A DNA stretch of 64,000 bases from Pseudomonas sp. MN1F (GCF_009391885.1 NZ_VZII01000014.1:62001-126000), one strand, 5' to 3'. Positions 42,426-50,442 are shown, counted from the stretch's first letter. Made by a program: numbers and translations. The notes: generated by a model from the letters alone, not told the origin.

Positions 42426-43805
42426 TCAGGCGTTTTCCTTGCTCTCCGGCAGGAACCAGTTCAGCACCAGGGCGCAGATGCCACCGGTGGCTACACCCGA
42501 TTCCAGCACATTGCGGATCGCCGCCGGCATATGCGCGAGGAACTCCGGTACCTGTGCCACGCCCAGGCCCAGCGCCAGCGACACGGCGATAATCAGCAGG
42601 GCGCGGCGGTCCAGGCGAGTACTGGCGAGAATATTGATACCCGACGCGGCAACCGCACCGAACATGACCATCGCCGCGCCACCCAGCACCGGCTCAGGCA
42701 CTGCCTGAATCACACCGGCCACGCTCGGGAACAGCCCCAGCACCACCAGCATCGCGGCAATCCAGATACCGATATGGCGGCTGGCAATACCGGTCAGCTG
42801 AATCACGCCGTTGTTCTGGGCGAAGATCGAACTGGGGAAGGTGTTGAACAGGCCGGCCAGCAGCGAGTTGGCACCGTTGACCAGCACGCCGCCCTTGATG
42901 CGCGACATCCACAGCGGCCCCTCGACCGGTTGGCGCGAGACCTTGCTGGTGGCGGTGACGTCACCGATGGCTTCCAGCGAAGTCACCAGGTAGATCACCA
43001 GCATCGGAATGAACAGTGCCCAGGAGAAGCCCAGGCCGAAATGCAGCGGTGTCGGCACTTGGAACAGCGCGGCTTCATGCATGCCGGTGAAGTCCAGGCG
43101 GCCCAGGTAACCGGCCAGGGCATAGCCGACCGCCAAGGCGATGACGATGGCGCAGCTGCGCATCCATACCACCGGGATGCGGTTGAGGATCACGATCACC
43201 GCCAGTACAGCGCCCGACAGCAGCAGGTTTTCGCCGTTGGCGAAGGTGCCATTGGCCATGGCGCCGAAGCCACCACCCATGCTGATCAGGCCGACCTTGA
43301 TCAGGGTCAGGCCGATCATCAATACGACGATGCCGGTCACCAGCGGAGTGATCAGGCGTTTGACGAATGGCAGGATGCGCGACACGCCCATCTCGACGAA
43401 CGAGCCGGCAATCACCACGCCGAAGATCGCCGCCATCACGCTTTCCACCGGCGTGCCTTGCTTGACCATCAATGCGCCACCGGCAATCAGCGGCCCGACG
43501 AAGTTGAAGCTGGTGCCCTGTACGATCAGCAGCCCGGCACCGAACGGGCCGAAGCGCTTGCACTGGACGAAGGTGGCGATACCGGAGATCACCAGCGACA
43601 TGGAGACGATGAGGTTGGTATCGCGAGCCGAAACGCCCAGCGCCTGGCAGATCAGCAGGCCAGGGGTAACGATGGGTACGATGATCGCCAGCAGGTGCTG
43701 CAGGGCTGCCAGCAGGCCGATCAACAGCCGTGGCTTGTCCTCGAGGCCAAGTACCAGTTCGTTGGCAGGCGCCGCCGCGCCTGGGCTGTGTTCGTGTGAG
43801 CTCAT
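42426..43805 (-). CDS. xanP: NCS2-family xanthine permease (XanP-like)
   Basis: A 459-residue nucleobase:cation symporter-2 protein with about 12-14 membrane segments. QGTSFNFVGPLIAGGAL, the NAT signature-like loop TSLEAIGDVTATSKVS, NTFPSSIFAQNNGVIQLTG and PEPVLGGAAMVMFG match E. coli XanP closely. It imports xanthine with protons. It sits between the Tus operon and the BI-1 gene, with terminators on both sides, so it is probably a single-gene unit. A uracil-specific or broader purine permease is the alternative. Confidence 0.8.
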   Translation of the reverse strand: MSSHEHSPGAAAPANELVLGLEDKPRLLIGLLAALQHLLAIIVPIVTPGLLICQALGVSARDTNLIVSMSLVISGIATFVQCKRFGPFGAGLLIVQGTSFNFVGPLIAGGALMVKQGTPVESVMAAIFGVVIAGSFVEMGVSRILPFVKRLITPLVTGIVVLMIGLTLIKVGLISMGGGFGAMANGTFANGENLLLSGAVLAVIVILNRIPVVWMRSCAIVIALAVGYALAGYLGRLDFTGMHEAALFQVPTPLHFGLGFSWALFIPMLVIYLVTSLEAIGDVTATSKVSRQPVEGPLWMSRIKGGVLVNGANSLLAGLFNTFPSSIFAQNNGVIQLTGIASRHIGIWIAAMLVVLGLFPSVAGVIQAVPEPVLGGAAMVMFGAVAASGINILASTRLDRRALLIIAVSLALGLGVAQVPEFLAHMPAAIRNVLESGVATGGICALVLNWFLPESKENA

Positions 43806-44053
43806 CGGTGAAGCTGCCCCGGAAGAAAAAAGGAGCGCATTCTACGGGCTGAAGTGCGATTGCGGTAGGGGAAGGTACGATGGCGACATGATCGGCGACC
43901 ATTTGCCTGTTTTTCTGACTTTTAAGTCAGTGATCGGGTGGGGTAGGCTGACAGGTGCCTGACTGGGGTATTTAGGCGGCGTTCGATCTCACAGGCGCTA
44001 AACCCCTCAAGGCGAGCACTCCACAACCCCACCCCTTTTCCACCACGCATAGA
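43806..44053. other. Intergenic region upstream of the xanthine permease
   Basis: About 250 bases with no ORF, RNA or repeat that I can support. It holds the permease promoter on the minus strand; GGGGCAGCTTCACCG stands just before the start. A TTTTTCTGACTTTTAAGTCAG stretch (43910-43930) contains the small palindrome CTGACTTTTAAGTCAG, which may be an operator. Confidence 0.35.
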
Positions 44054-44075
44054 AAAGCCCGCCGAAGCGGGCTTT
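44054..44075 (-). terminator. Terminator of the BI-1 gene
   Basis: On the minus strand GAAAGCCCGC, loop TTCG, GCGGGCTTTTC: a stem of nine with a stabilising UUCG-type tetraloop and a T-run. It lies 17 bases past the gene's stop. Confidence 0.9.
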
Positions 44076-44091
44076 CTCAAGCAGCAATCAA

Positions 44092-44763
44092 TCAGTCATC
44101 ACGACCCATGATGCCAAACAGCTGCAGCAAGCTGATGAACAGGTTATAGATCGAAACATACAGGCTGATGGTCGCCATGATGTAGTTGCGCTCACCGCCA
44201 TGAATGATCGCGCTGGTCTGGAACAGAATGCAGACCGACGAGAACAGCACGAAGCCAGCGCTGATCGCCAGTTGCAGGCCGCTGATCTGGAAGAAGAAGC
44301 TCGCGACCACCGCACCCAGCAGGACAAAGAAACCAGCGGTGATGAAGCCGCTGAGGAAGCTCATGTCCTTGCGGGTAATCAGCACATAGGCCGACAGGCC
44401 ACCAAATACCAGGGCGGTCATGGCAAACGCCGAGCTGACCACTTCAGCGCCACCGGCCATGCCCAGGTAACGGTTGAGGATCGGGCCGAGGATGAAGCCC
44501 ATGAAACCGGTGAGGGCAAAGGTAGACACCAGGCCCCAGACCGAATCACGCAGTTTGTTGGTCAGGAAGAACAGACCGTAGAAGCCGATCAGCACGACGA
44601 ACACGTTCGGGTAACCGACACGCATCTGCTGGGCGACGAAGGCCATGACACCGCTGAAGGCGAGGGTGAGTGCCAGCAGGCTGTACGTATTGCGCAGGAC
44701 CTTGCTGACCTCCTGCTGCTCGGCTTGCTGGCCGTGGTGTACGGCATAATCCTGTTCGCGCAT
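44092..44763 (-). CDS. yccA: Bax inhibitor-1 family inner-membrane protein (YccA)
   Basis: A 223-residue seven-helix protein. After a polar N-terminus (MREQDYAVHHGQQAEQQEV) come LRNTYSLLALTLAFSGVMAF, GLVSTFALTGFMGFILGPIL and the C-terminal signature RNYIMATISLYVSIYNLFIS. YccA in E. coli binds and slows FtsH. The Tus genes lie nearby, as yccA and tusE are also neighbours in E. coli. The ATG at 44763 has AAGGAG upstream. It is divergent from tRNA-Ser. Confidence 0.92.
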   Translation of the reverse strand: MREQDYAVHHGQQAEQQEVSKVLRNTYSLLALTLAFSGVMAFVAQQMRVGYPNVFVVLIGFYGLFFLTNKLRDSVWGLVSTFALTGFMGFILGPILNRYLGMAGGAEVVSSAFAMTALVFGGLSAYVLITRKDMSFLSGFITAGFFVLLGAVVASFFFQISGLQLAISAGFVLFSSVCILFQTSAIIHGGERNYIMATISLYVSIYNLFISLLQLFGIMGRDD

Positions 44764-44848
44764 GGCGACACTCCTTATGGATCCGTGGTTTTGGACGTTC
44801 AGATGCAAGCAGTCTAACAGAGGCTCCGCAACCCGTGACACAGAGAGT

Positions 44849-44876
44849 TTGACAGCGTGTTTCATTACGGTATTAT
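44849..44876 (+). promoter_or_regulatory. Sigma-70 promoter of tRNA-Ser
   Basis: A consensus -35 TTGACA (44849-44854) and -10 TATTAT (44871-44876) are 16 bases apart, and the mature tRNA begins 20 bases downstream. A GC-rich discriminator (GGCGGCC) follows the -10, as in stringently controlled stable-RNA promoters. Confidence 0.85.
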
Positions 44877-44895
44877 GGCGGCCGCAAAACGAGCT

Positions 44896-44983
44896 GGAAG
44901 CGTGGCCGAGTGGTTTAAGGCAACGGTCTTGAAAACCGTCGATGGGCAACTATCCTAGAGTTCGAATCTCTACGCTTCCGCCA
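44896..44983 (+). tRNA. tRNA-Ser (anticodon UGA)
   Basis: An 88-base class II tRNA. The acceptor stem GGAAGCG pairs with CGCTTCC, and CCA is encoded. The D arm is GCCGAGTGGTTTAAGGC, the anticodon stem-loop ACGGT-CTTGAAA-ACCGT has anticodon TGA, and a long variable arm (GATGGGCAACTATCC) follows, as tRNA-Ser requires. The T-loop is TTCGAAT. It has its own promoter and terminator and reads UCA-type serine codons. Confidence 0.97.
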
Positions 44984-44994
44984 TATTTTTCAGC

Positions 44995-45020
44995 AAAAGC
45001 CCCGATTATTCGGGGCTTTT
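44995..45020 (+). terminator. Terminator of tRNA-Ser
   Basis: AAAAGCCCCG, loop ATTATT, CGGGGCTTTT, starting 12 bases after the tRNA CCA end. Confidence 0.93.
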
Positions 45021-45060
45021 GCGTTTCTGGGCTTTTCAAAGCCCGAAGCGAAAGCGCGCA

Positions 45061-45318
45061 TCAGTTGTTAGAGCAGCCATTCCCCACCACGCGGTACTCC
45101 ATGATATGGCGCTCGCCATTGGAGTCGTCATAAGTCAGCTGCATCGGCACAACATCGCAAACATTGGGTACCGGCGTAACAGCCACAACGTGCGCGATAT
45201 CGAGGTTCTGAGCGTAGCGATAGGGTTCGACCGTAATGTGTGCAGTGTGAATACCCTGATCATCGGCCATCGCAACAGACCCAAGGCAGCCTAGGAACAA
45301 AACGAGTAACAGTTTCAT
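45061..45318 (-). CDS. Small secreted DUF2790-family protein
   Basis: An 85-residue protein with a signal peptide (MKLLLVLFLGCLGSVAMA) and a short mature domain with CDVVPMQLTYDDSNGERH and YRVVGNGC. The mature part has two cysteines, at VPNVCDVV and VGNGC, which could form a disulfide. The pattern fits DUF2790, a small family largely seen in Pseudomonas; function unknown. AGGTG precedes the ATG at 45318. It lies downstream of cynS on the same strand, separated by a hairpin, so it may be transcribed separately. Confidence 0.72.
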   Translation of the reverse strand: MKLLLVLFLGCLGSVAMADDQGIHTAHITVEPYRYAQNLDIAHVVAVTPVPNVCDVVPMQLTYDDSNGERHIMEYRVVGNGCSNN

Positions 45319-45394
45319 GGTAATCACCTGTACTGAGGGCGCAAGAAGGCCTGAGCACCCAATCGGCGCTCGTCCGTCATAAATGTTGGGGGTG

Positions 45395-45418
45395 GCCCGG
45401 CGCCGTAAGGCGCCGGGC
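45395..45418 (-). terminator. Perfect hairpin downstream of cynS
   Basis: GCCCGGCGCC, loop GTAA, GGCGCCCGGGC-type 10-bp stem between the cynS stop and the DUF2790 gene. No T-run follows on the minus strand, so it may attenuate or protect the transcript rather than end it. Confidence 0.55.
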
Positions 45419-45427
45419 TGAGCTACA

Positions 45428-45898
45428 TCAGAAGGGCTTGGTAGGCAGGTACTTGCCGTCCAGGGTGATCACAGCACGGTGGCCACCGTCCAGATCTTCG
45501 ACCTTCTTGATGTCCAGCTTGAAGTTTATGGCACTGATGATGCCGTCGCCAAACTTCTCGTGGACCAGGGCTTTGAGAGTGGTTCCATACACCGACATCA
45601 TTTCGTAGAAGCGGTAGATGGTAGGGTCGCTCGGCACGCCATCGAAGAAGCTGCCGCGGATCGGCATCGATTGCAACAGCGCCACTTGATCAGCGTCGAG
45701 GTCGAGCTTCTCGCCCACGACCTTCGCGGCGCTTTCTGGCAGCGGATGTTGACCAAGCAGGGCAGCGGTGACAAAGGCCTCGGACAGGCCGGTACCGTCA
45801 ACGATTTGCGCAAAGGACAGGTCCTTGCGAGCCTTGGCCAAAATGATAACTTCGGTCAGTTCCTGGCGAGCGGTGCGGGTGGCTTGAGTCTGGATCAT
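45428..45898 (-). CDS. cynS: Cyanate hydratase (cyanase)
   Basis: A 156-residue cyanase, the exact family length. It turns cyanate and bicarbonate into carbamate and CO2, which releases ammonia. The catalytic residues Arg96, Glu99 ([12 protein letters not shown]) and Ser122 ([13 protein letters not shown]) are all present at the standard positions. The N-terminal part is an HTH-like fold ([20 protein letters not shown]). TCTCCTGGG on the plus strand gives an AGGAGA Shine-Dalgarno. It follows the carbonic anhydrase gene at 39 bases, so the two are co-transcribed and share the CynR-type control region. Confidence 0.97.
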   Translation of the reverse strand: MIQTQATRTARQELTEVIILAKARKDLSFAQIVDGTGLSEAFVTAALLGQHPLPESAAKVVGEKLDLDADQVALLQSMPIRGSFFDGVPSDPTIYRFYEMMSVYGTTLKALVHEKFGDGIISAINFKLDIKKVEDLDGGHRAVITLDGKYLPTKPF

Positions 45899-45937
45899 GG
45901 TGAATCTCCTGGGTAAATAAAGGTGCAGGTGCAGGTT

Positions 45938-46597
45938 TCAGGCGACGTGCCTGGCTTGCTGGGAAACGGCGTGGACTTCTGGGTTTTCCGCGAGAGACAC
46001 GAAGGTGCCGGTACTGCCATCAAAGGCGTCGATACGTCCGGTCTCGATGTCATAGACCCAGCCATGCAGGGTCACACGGCCTTCTTCGAGAGCCAGGCGG
46101 ACGGATGGGTGGGTCTGGATGTTGGCCAACTGCGCGACCACGTTTTCGCGCACCATGGAAGCAACTTTGCTTGGGCCATCAGCGTGCTGACGGGCCTCAT
46201 TAACGACCTTGGCCGAGTCGGCGTACCGCAACCAACCGGCCACGGCGGGCATGTGATCCAGGCACTTGCAGGTGGCAATGGCGGTCATCGCGCCACAGTC
46301 GGAGTGGCCGCAGATCACGATGTCTGCAACGTTAAGTCCTGCGACCGCATATTCGACAGAAGCCGAAACGCCACCTGGCTCTGGCCCATACGACGGCACG
46401 ATATTGCCGGCGTTGCGGATTACAAACAGATCGCCTGGCTCGCGTTGGGTGACCAGCTCGGGCACCAGTCGGCTATCAGAGCAGGAGATGAAGAGCGCCT
46501 TTGGCGCCTGCTGATTGGCAAGGTCCTTGAACAGTTTGACCCGCTCAGGAAAGGCGTTTTTTTGAAACTTCAGAAATCCGTCAATGATCGCTTTCAT
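45938..46597 (-). CDS. cynT: Beta-class carbonic anhydrase of the cyanate operon
   Basis: A 219-residue beta-carbonic anhydrase. The zinc ligands are Cys39 and Asp41 ([13 protein letters not shown]) and His98 and Cys101 (CGHSDCGAM). In the cyn operon CynT recaptures as bicarbonate the CO2 released by cyanase, preventing loss of the co-substrate. It is the first gene of the operon, divergent from cynR across a 110-base control region. E. coli cynX (a permease) is not present here. Confidence 0.95.
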   Translation of the reverse strand: MKAIIDGFLKFQKNAFPERVKLFKDLANQQAPKALFISCSDSRLVPELVTQREPGDLFVIRNAGNIVPSYGPEPGGVSASVEYAVAGLNVADIVICGHSDCGAMTAIATCKCLDHMPAVAGWLRYADSAKVVNEARQHADGPSKVASMVRENVVAQLANIQTHPSVRLALEEGRVTLHGWVYDIETGRIDAFDGSTGTFVSLAENPEVHAVSQQARHVA

Positions 46598-46663
46598 GGT
46601 TGCTGTCTCAATGTCGCTGGGTGTGAGACAAAGATTAAGCAGTGCATGGCATAAGGTAAAAGT

Positions 46664-46678
46664 CTCATTTATTATGAG
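46664..46678. promoter_or_regulatory. Candidate CynR operator
   Basis: CTCAT-TTATT-ATGAG is a perfect inverted repeat with the T-N11-A form of LysR-type boxes. It lies 30 bases upstream of cynR and 67 upstream of cynT, the expected place for shared control. Confidence 0.6.
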
Positions 46679-46707
46679 TCGAATCAGATTTTCTTATGGG
46701 AATGGTC

Positions 46708-47595
46708 ATGCTCGCTCGACACATCCAGTACTTCCTGGCCGTTGCGGAACATCTCAGTTTCACCAAGGCTGCAGCGGCGCTGCATGTCTCTCAGCCGGCC
46801 CTTTCTCAGCAAGTAAGGCAGTTGGAAGAGAGTTTGGGAGCCCAGCTGTTTGACCGCTCAGGCCGCACAACGCGTTTGACTGACGCGGGGGATGTCTATC
46901 TTCTGTATGCGCGCCGTGCGTATCAGGAATTGCAGGAAGCCAAAAGGGCTATACATGATGTCAGCGACCTCAGCCGTGGCTCATTGCGTGTTGCCGTAAC
47001 GCCGACGTTCACGACCTATCTGGTGGGGCCGCTGATTGAGGCATTTCACTTCAGGTATCCCAAGATCACCGTCAACCTGAAAGAGATCTCCCAGGAGCGT
47101 ATCGAGGAGCTGCTGCTGGCGGGAGAGTTGGACGTAGGGATCGCGTTCGATGAAATACATGCACCGGACATCGAAGCCGTCCCCTTGCTGAACGAAACGC
47201 TCGCTTTGGTTACGAGCCGCAGACACCGCCTGGCCAAGGAACGCTCCATTACCTCGCACGGCCTGAGTGCTGAGTCTTTGGTCTTGCTCAGCACAGAGTT
47301 TGCCACGCGCGAGCAAATCGACCGCTACTGCCGCAAATATGAGATTCGCCCTAAGGTGCAGATGGAGGCCAATGCCCTAGGCGCAGTGATCGAGATCGTT
47401 CGCCGGACGAATCTCTCGACCTTATTGCCTGCCAGAATTGCGTTGGCCCATGACGACCTGGTGGCCATCACGCTAGAGCCGGAGCGCTTGCAGCGACGGG
47501 CCGTTCTAATGCGGCGCAAAGACGCTTTCCTGAGCGCGGCGGTGCGGGTTTTCATTGAGCTGGCGAAAGAAGTATCCAGCGACCTTGATGAGTGA
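46708..47595 (+). CDS. cynR: LysR-type regulator of the cyanate operon (CynR)
   Basis: A 295-residue LysR regulator that activates the cyn operon with cyanate. [39 protein letters not shown] and [19 protein letters not shown] match E. coli CynR throughout the HTH. The effector domain also matches ([48 protein letters not shown]). I chose the ATG at 46708 from alignment with E. coli; ATG codons at 46696 and 46702 are in frame and possible. Codon use is visibly less GC-rich than in the core genes. Confidence 0.9.
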   Translation: MLARHIQYFLAVAEHLSFTKAAAALHVSQPALSQQVRQLEESLGAQLFDRSGRTTRLTDAGDVYLLYARRAYQELQEAKRAIHDVSDLSRGSLRVAVTPTFTTYLVGPLIEAFHFRYPKITVNLKEISQERIEELLLAGELDVGIAFDEIHAPDIEAVPLLNETLALVTSRRHRLAKERSITSHGLSAESLVLLSTEFATREQIDRYCRKYEIRPKVQMEANALGAVIEIVRRTNLSTLLPARIALAHDDLVAITLEPERLQRRAVLMRRKDAFLSAAVRVFIELAKEVSSDLDE

Positions 47596-47612
47596 GACCC
47601 ATGCGCAGGTGA

Positions 47613-47635
47613 AGAAAGCCCCCTATTGGCTTTCT
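47613..47635 (+). terminator. Hairpin downstream of cynR
   Basis: AGAAAGCC, loop CCCTATT, GGCTTTCT, 18 bases past the cynR stop. An 8-bp stem ending in TTTCT; it probably terminates cynR. Confidence 0.6.
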
Positions 47636-47706
47636 AGCCGCCGACGGCGCGCAGATCTATCGCAAAAAAGCCGTAATAGGGATCACGAATCGCGGCTAAA
47701 CGAAAA

Positions 47707-47738
47707 AACCTGATCCTTTTAGTGAAAAGGATCAGGTT
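47707..47738 (-). terminator. Terminator of the DUF1348 gene
   Basis: On the minus strand AACCTGATCCTTTT, loop of four, AAAAGGATCAGGTT is followed by TTTTTCG. The stem is a perfect 14 bp and it lies 10 bases past the stop. Confidence 0.9.
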
Positions 47739-47747
47739 AAGGATGAC

Positions 47748-48224
47748 TTACAGGCCGAGTTCAGTCAGACCTGGATGGTCATCCGGACGGCGACCCAGTG
47801 GCCAGTGGAACTTACGCTCGCTTTCCTTGATAGGCATGTCGTTTATGCAAGCGAAACGACGGTGCATCAGGCCATCAGCTTCAAATTCCCAGTTCTCGTT
47901 GCCGTAGGAGCGGAACCAGTTACCGGAATCATCATGCCACTCGTATGCGTAACGGACGGCGATGCGGTTATCGGTAAAGGCCCAGAGCTCTTTGATCAGG
48001 CGATAATCCAGCTCTTTTTTCCACTTGCGGGTAAGGAAGCCTTTAGCCTCCTCGCGATTGGTAGCAAACTCAGCACGGTTACGCCATTGGGTATCCAGCG
48101 TGTAGGCGAGCGCAACTTTCTCGGCATCGCGGCTGTTCCAACCATCTTCAGCCAGTCGAACTTTTTCAATCGCTGTTTCGCGAGTGAAAGGAGGAAGTGG
48201 CGGGCGAGTTTGGGCATTGGACAT
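47748..48224 (-). CDS. DUF1348 / NTF2-like (SnoaL-fold) protein
   Basis: A 158-residue protein of DUF1348: [20 protein letters not shown], then [37 protein letters not shown] and [19 protein letters not shown]. The fold is predicted to be a nuclear-transport-factor-2/SnoaL cone; members have no settled function, though they often sit near TetR regulators and stress genes. CTGGAGGC gives the Shine-Dalgarno. It has its own terminator. A diverged second copy of its Shine-Dalgarno region and first ten codons lies 165 bases upstream (48359-48420). TetR lies beyond that on the same strand. Confidence 0.82.
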   Translation of the reverse strand: MSNAQTRPPLPPFTRETAIEKVRLAEDGWNSRDAEKVALAYTLDTQWRNRAEFATNREEAKGFLTRKWKKELDYRLIKELWAFTDNRIAVRYAYEWHDDSGNWFRSYGNENWEFEADGLMHRRFACINDMPIKESERKFHWPLGRRPDDHPGLTELGL

Positions 48225-48358
48225 GGTGGTGCCTCCAGATTAATTGGATCATTCAGGAACATGCGTGCTTGTGGAACACGGGCCTAAAGCAAGGCCCGTT
48301 AGATCTTCGATTGCGGGGGTAAAGCTGTGTTGCCAACTACAAGGTTGAAACCTGTTGC

Positions 48359-48420
48359 TATCGTGGCGGGCGAGTTTGGGCATTGGACAGGGTAATGACC
48401 CCAGTCTCGTTGGATGATAA
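48359..48420 (-). pseudogene. Remnant of a second DUF1348 gene 5' end
   Basis: Bases 48363-48389 repeat exactly the 27 bases at 48197-48223, which encode the first codons of the DUF1348 gene (SNAQTRPP). In the remnant the start codon is CTG instead of ATG. The 30 bases upstream also align with the real gene's leader at roughly 70% (ATCCAA.., CTGG.G, ACC). After the shared stretch the sequence diverges abruptly, so only the 5' end is left. It lies between the TetR gene and the intact DUF1348 gene. Confidence 0.65.
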
Positions 48421-48449
48421 CTATGAGTAGTGTCTCTGACGCTCAGTCT

Positions 48450-49019
48450 TTAGGGCGCGAGCGCTCTCAGCAACATCTGCGCAACTTCCTTTGCATTATC
48501 AGCAGCGTGATAATCACCCATGACACGCGCCGTGGTGATTGCGCCTTCCATCAAAATAAATAATTGCCTGGCTAAGACCAACGGTTGCTCGGTATTCAAT
48601 TGCTCAGTCAGTTCAAGCGTATAGTCCAAGAGCTTTTGCTTGTGCAGCTTTGCGATCTGGCGGATGGGGTCTTCAGGATCCCCAACTTCGCCTGCCGTGT
48701 TAATGAACGCACAGCCGCGGAAACCATCCGTCTCGAACCAGCTCTTCAAAACAGTAAACATGTTCAGTATGCGATCGTACGGCGTAGCGGCTTTGTCGCA
48801 TTCAGTCCTGAACCATTGCATCCAGCGTACGTCGCGGGCGCTCAAGGCCGCAGCTGCGACATCATCTTTGGTGGCGAAGTGGTTGTAGATACCCTTCCTT
48901 GAAACGCCAGAGGTCTTCACCAACAGGTCCATGCCAGTGGCATGAATCCCGTTTTCGTAGATGAGTTTCTCGGCGGTGGCCAGGATCTGGGCTCTGTGAT
49001 CTATCGTTGGTCTGCTCAT
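48450..49019 (-). CDS. TetR-family transcriptional regulator
   Basis: A 189-residue TetR regulator. The HTH is RAQILATAEKLIYENGIHAT followed by GVSRKGIYNHFATKDDVAAA (about residues 10-55). The C-terminal part resembles the TetR_C group that often controls reductases or hydrolases (CAFINTAGEVGDPEDPI). The ATG at 49019 is chosen; further upstream the frame crosses the likely operator AGAACGATCGTTCT (49031). GC and codon use are lower than in core genes. It may control itself, the DUF1348 gene downstream, or the divergent esterase gene. Confidence 0.83.
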   Translation of the reverse strand: MSRPTIDHRAQILATAEKLIYENGIHATGMDLLVKTSGVSRKGIYNHFATKDDVAAAALSARDVRWMQWFRTECDKAATPYDRILNMFTVLKSWFETDGFRGCAFINTAGEVGDPEDPIRQIAKLHKQKLLDYTLELTEQLNTEQPLVLARQLFILMEGAITTARVMGDYHAADNAKEVAQMLLRALAP

Positions 49020-49030
49020 GGATTCAATGT

Positions 49031-49044
49031 AGAACGATCGTTCT
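49031..49044. promoter_or_regulatory. Palindromic operator upstream of the TetR gene
   Basis: AGAACGATCGTTCT, a perfect 14-bp palindrome flanked by matching GT/CT bases, begins 12 bases upstream of the ATG. Size, symmetry and place suit TetR autoregulation. Confidence 0.6.
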
Positions 49045-49153
49045 CTCCGGTCAAGCACCACACGGTAATTTTTCGATAAGGGGGGCGAGCCTCTGTCAGG
49101 GCCGGCGGTCCATGGGGCTGATGCACTGACTTAATCGAGACGATAGCGGGAAT

Positions 49154-49173
49154 ATATTTTGCGCGCAAAATAT
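49154..49173. promoter_or_regulatory. 20-bp palindrome upstream of the esterase gene
   Basis: ATATTTTGCGCGCAAAATAT is a perfect palindrome 95 bases upstream of the esterase ATG. A related half-site (TATCGCGCAAAG) follows at 49173-49184. It is clearly different from the TetR-type palindrome at 49031, so a second regulator is likely. Confidence 0.55.
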
Positions 49174-49267
49174 TATCGCGCAAAGTTAGCCTCAAGCAGC
49201 AAACATCCGCCCGAACACTGCAGGCAACCAGAACTGAACGCCTGCCCACGCCCTAGGAGCTCAAACC

Positions 49268-50284
49268 ATGAAACTGTCCCGAACCCTCACCGCCGGCCTG
49301 CTGGCTCTGGCTGTCAACAGTGCCTTCGCCGCTGGTAGCCCTGGCGTGGAACACACCACCCAAGGCTTTCTTGAGGCTCTGGCTGCAGGCGGCGGCAAGC
49401 CGCTGGAAACCTTGCCGCCGAAAGACGCCCGAGCGGTGCTGACCGGCGCCCAGGCAAGCGTGAAAGTCGACGTGTCCGGTATTCAGGTCGAGCGCCGTAC
49501 CATCCAGGCCGATGGTCAGCCGCTGGAGATCAGGGTAGTGCGGCCGGAGGGCGCTAAGGGTGACCTGCCGGTGTTCATGTTCTTCCATGGTGGTGGCTGG
49601 GTGTTGGGCGATTATCCGACCCACGAGCGGCTGATTCACGACCTGGTAGTGGGCTCTGGTGCGGCAGCGGTCTACGTCGATTACACGCCATCGCCCGAGG
49701 CCAAGTTCCCCACAGCGATCAACCAGGCGTACGCCGCCACCCGCTGGGTCGCTGAGCATGGCAAGCAGATCGGTGTCGACGGCAGCCGCCTGGCGGTGGC
49801 TGGCAACAGCGTCGGCGGCAACATGGCTGCGGTAGTAGCTATCAAGGCAAAGGAAGCCGGTACTCCGAAGCTGCGCTTCCAGGCACTGCTGTGGCCCGTG
49901 ACTGATGCCAACTTCAACAACAGTTCCTACAACCAATTCGCCGAAGGGCACTTCCTGACACGCAACATGATGCAGTGGTTCTGGGACAGCTACACGACTG
50001 ATCCGAAGCAGCGTGACGACATTCACGCATCGCCGCTACGTGCCAGCCTTGATCAGTTGAAAGGTTTACCGCCGGCACTGGTACAAACTGCTGAAATGGA
50101 CGTGCTGCGTGATGAAGGTGAAGCCTATGCTCGCAAGTTGAATGCCGCTGGTGTGCCGGTAACCGCCGTGCGCTACAACGGGATGATTCACGACTTCGGC
50201 CTACTCAACGTCCTGGGCGAAGTGCCTGGTACCCGAAGTGCGATGGACCAAGCTGCACAGGCGATCAAACAGCACCTCCAGTAA
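49268..50284 (+). CDS. Exported alpha/beta-hydrolase (HSL-type esterase/lipase)
   Basis: A 338-residue esterase with a signal peptide (MKLSRTLTAGLLALAVNSAFA), so periplasmic or secreted. The oxyanion motif HGGGW is at residues 107-111 and the nucleophile elbow GNSVGG at 179-184 (Ser181). The acid and base follow in TAEMDVLRDEGE and YNGMIHDFGLLN. This is the hormone-sensitive-lipase family (family IV), acting on short acyl esters. TAGGAG lies upstream of the ATG. It is divergent from TetR and has the palindrome at 49154 in its promoter region. Confidence 0.87.
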   Translation: MKLSRTLTAGLLALAVNSAFAAGSPGVEHTTQGFLEALAAGGGKPLETLPPKDARAVLTGAQASVKVDVSGIQVERRTIQADGQPLEIRVVRPEGAKGDLPVFMFFHGGGWVLGDYPTHERLIHDLVVGSGAAAVYVDYTPSPEAKFPTAINQAYAATRWVAEHGKQIGVDGSRLAVAGNSVGGNMAAVVAIKAKEAGTPKLRFQALLWPVTDANFNNSSYNQFAEGHFLTRNMMQWFWDSYTTDPKQRDDIHASPLRASLDQLKGLPPALVQTAEMDVLRDEGEAYARKLNAAGVPVTAVRYNGMIHDFGLLNVLGEVPGTRSAMDQAAQAIKQHLQ

Positions 50285-50299
50285 CAGCGGCAATAAGGG

Positions 50300-50324
50300 C
50301 CGGGGCGAACGTTGTCGCCCCCGG
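50300..50324 (+). terminator. Hairpin downstream of the esterase gene
   Basis: CCGGGGCGA, loop ACGTTG-type, TCGCCCCCGG, 15 bases past the stop. One bulged base and no T-run, so it is a weak terminator candidate. Confidence 0.45.
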
Positions 50325-50369
50325 TCATTGAGCGGATGAACAGGTCGGGGACAGTGCTGTCCTCGGTAT

Positions 50370-50442
50370 TATCCCTACCGCTAGTCGGATATTTCTAAGG
50401 GGTCTGGTGCGACGACTAGCCTCCAGCCTAGCGTCAGGGATA
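50370..50442 (+). promoter_or_regulatory. Nested inverted repeats upstream of the GMC dehydrogenase cluster
   Basis: TATCCCT (50370) pairs with AGGGATA (50436-50442). GCTAGTCG (50380-50387) pairs with CGACTAGC (50413-50420). A further CGCTAG/CTAGCG pair (50379, 50428) shares the arms. The whole 73-base arrangement lies 75-145 bases upstream of the first dehydrogenase gene and looks like paired regulator sites. Confidence 0.55.

Noticed and set aside
44896..46000. A tRNA-integrated genomic island with attachment sites
   Set aside because: No integrase gene and no second copy of the tRNA 3' end was seen in the window. The block after tRNA-Ser is treated as accessory sequence only.
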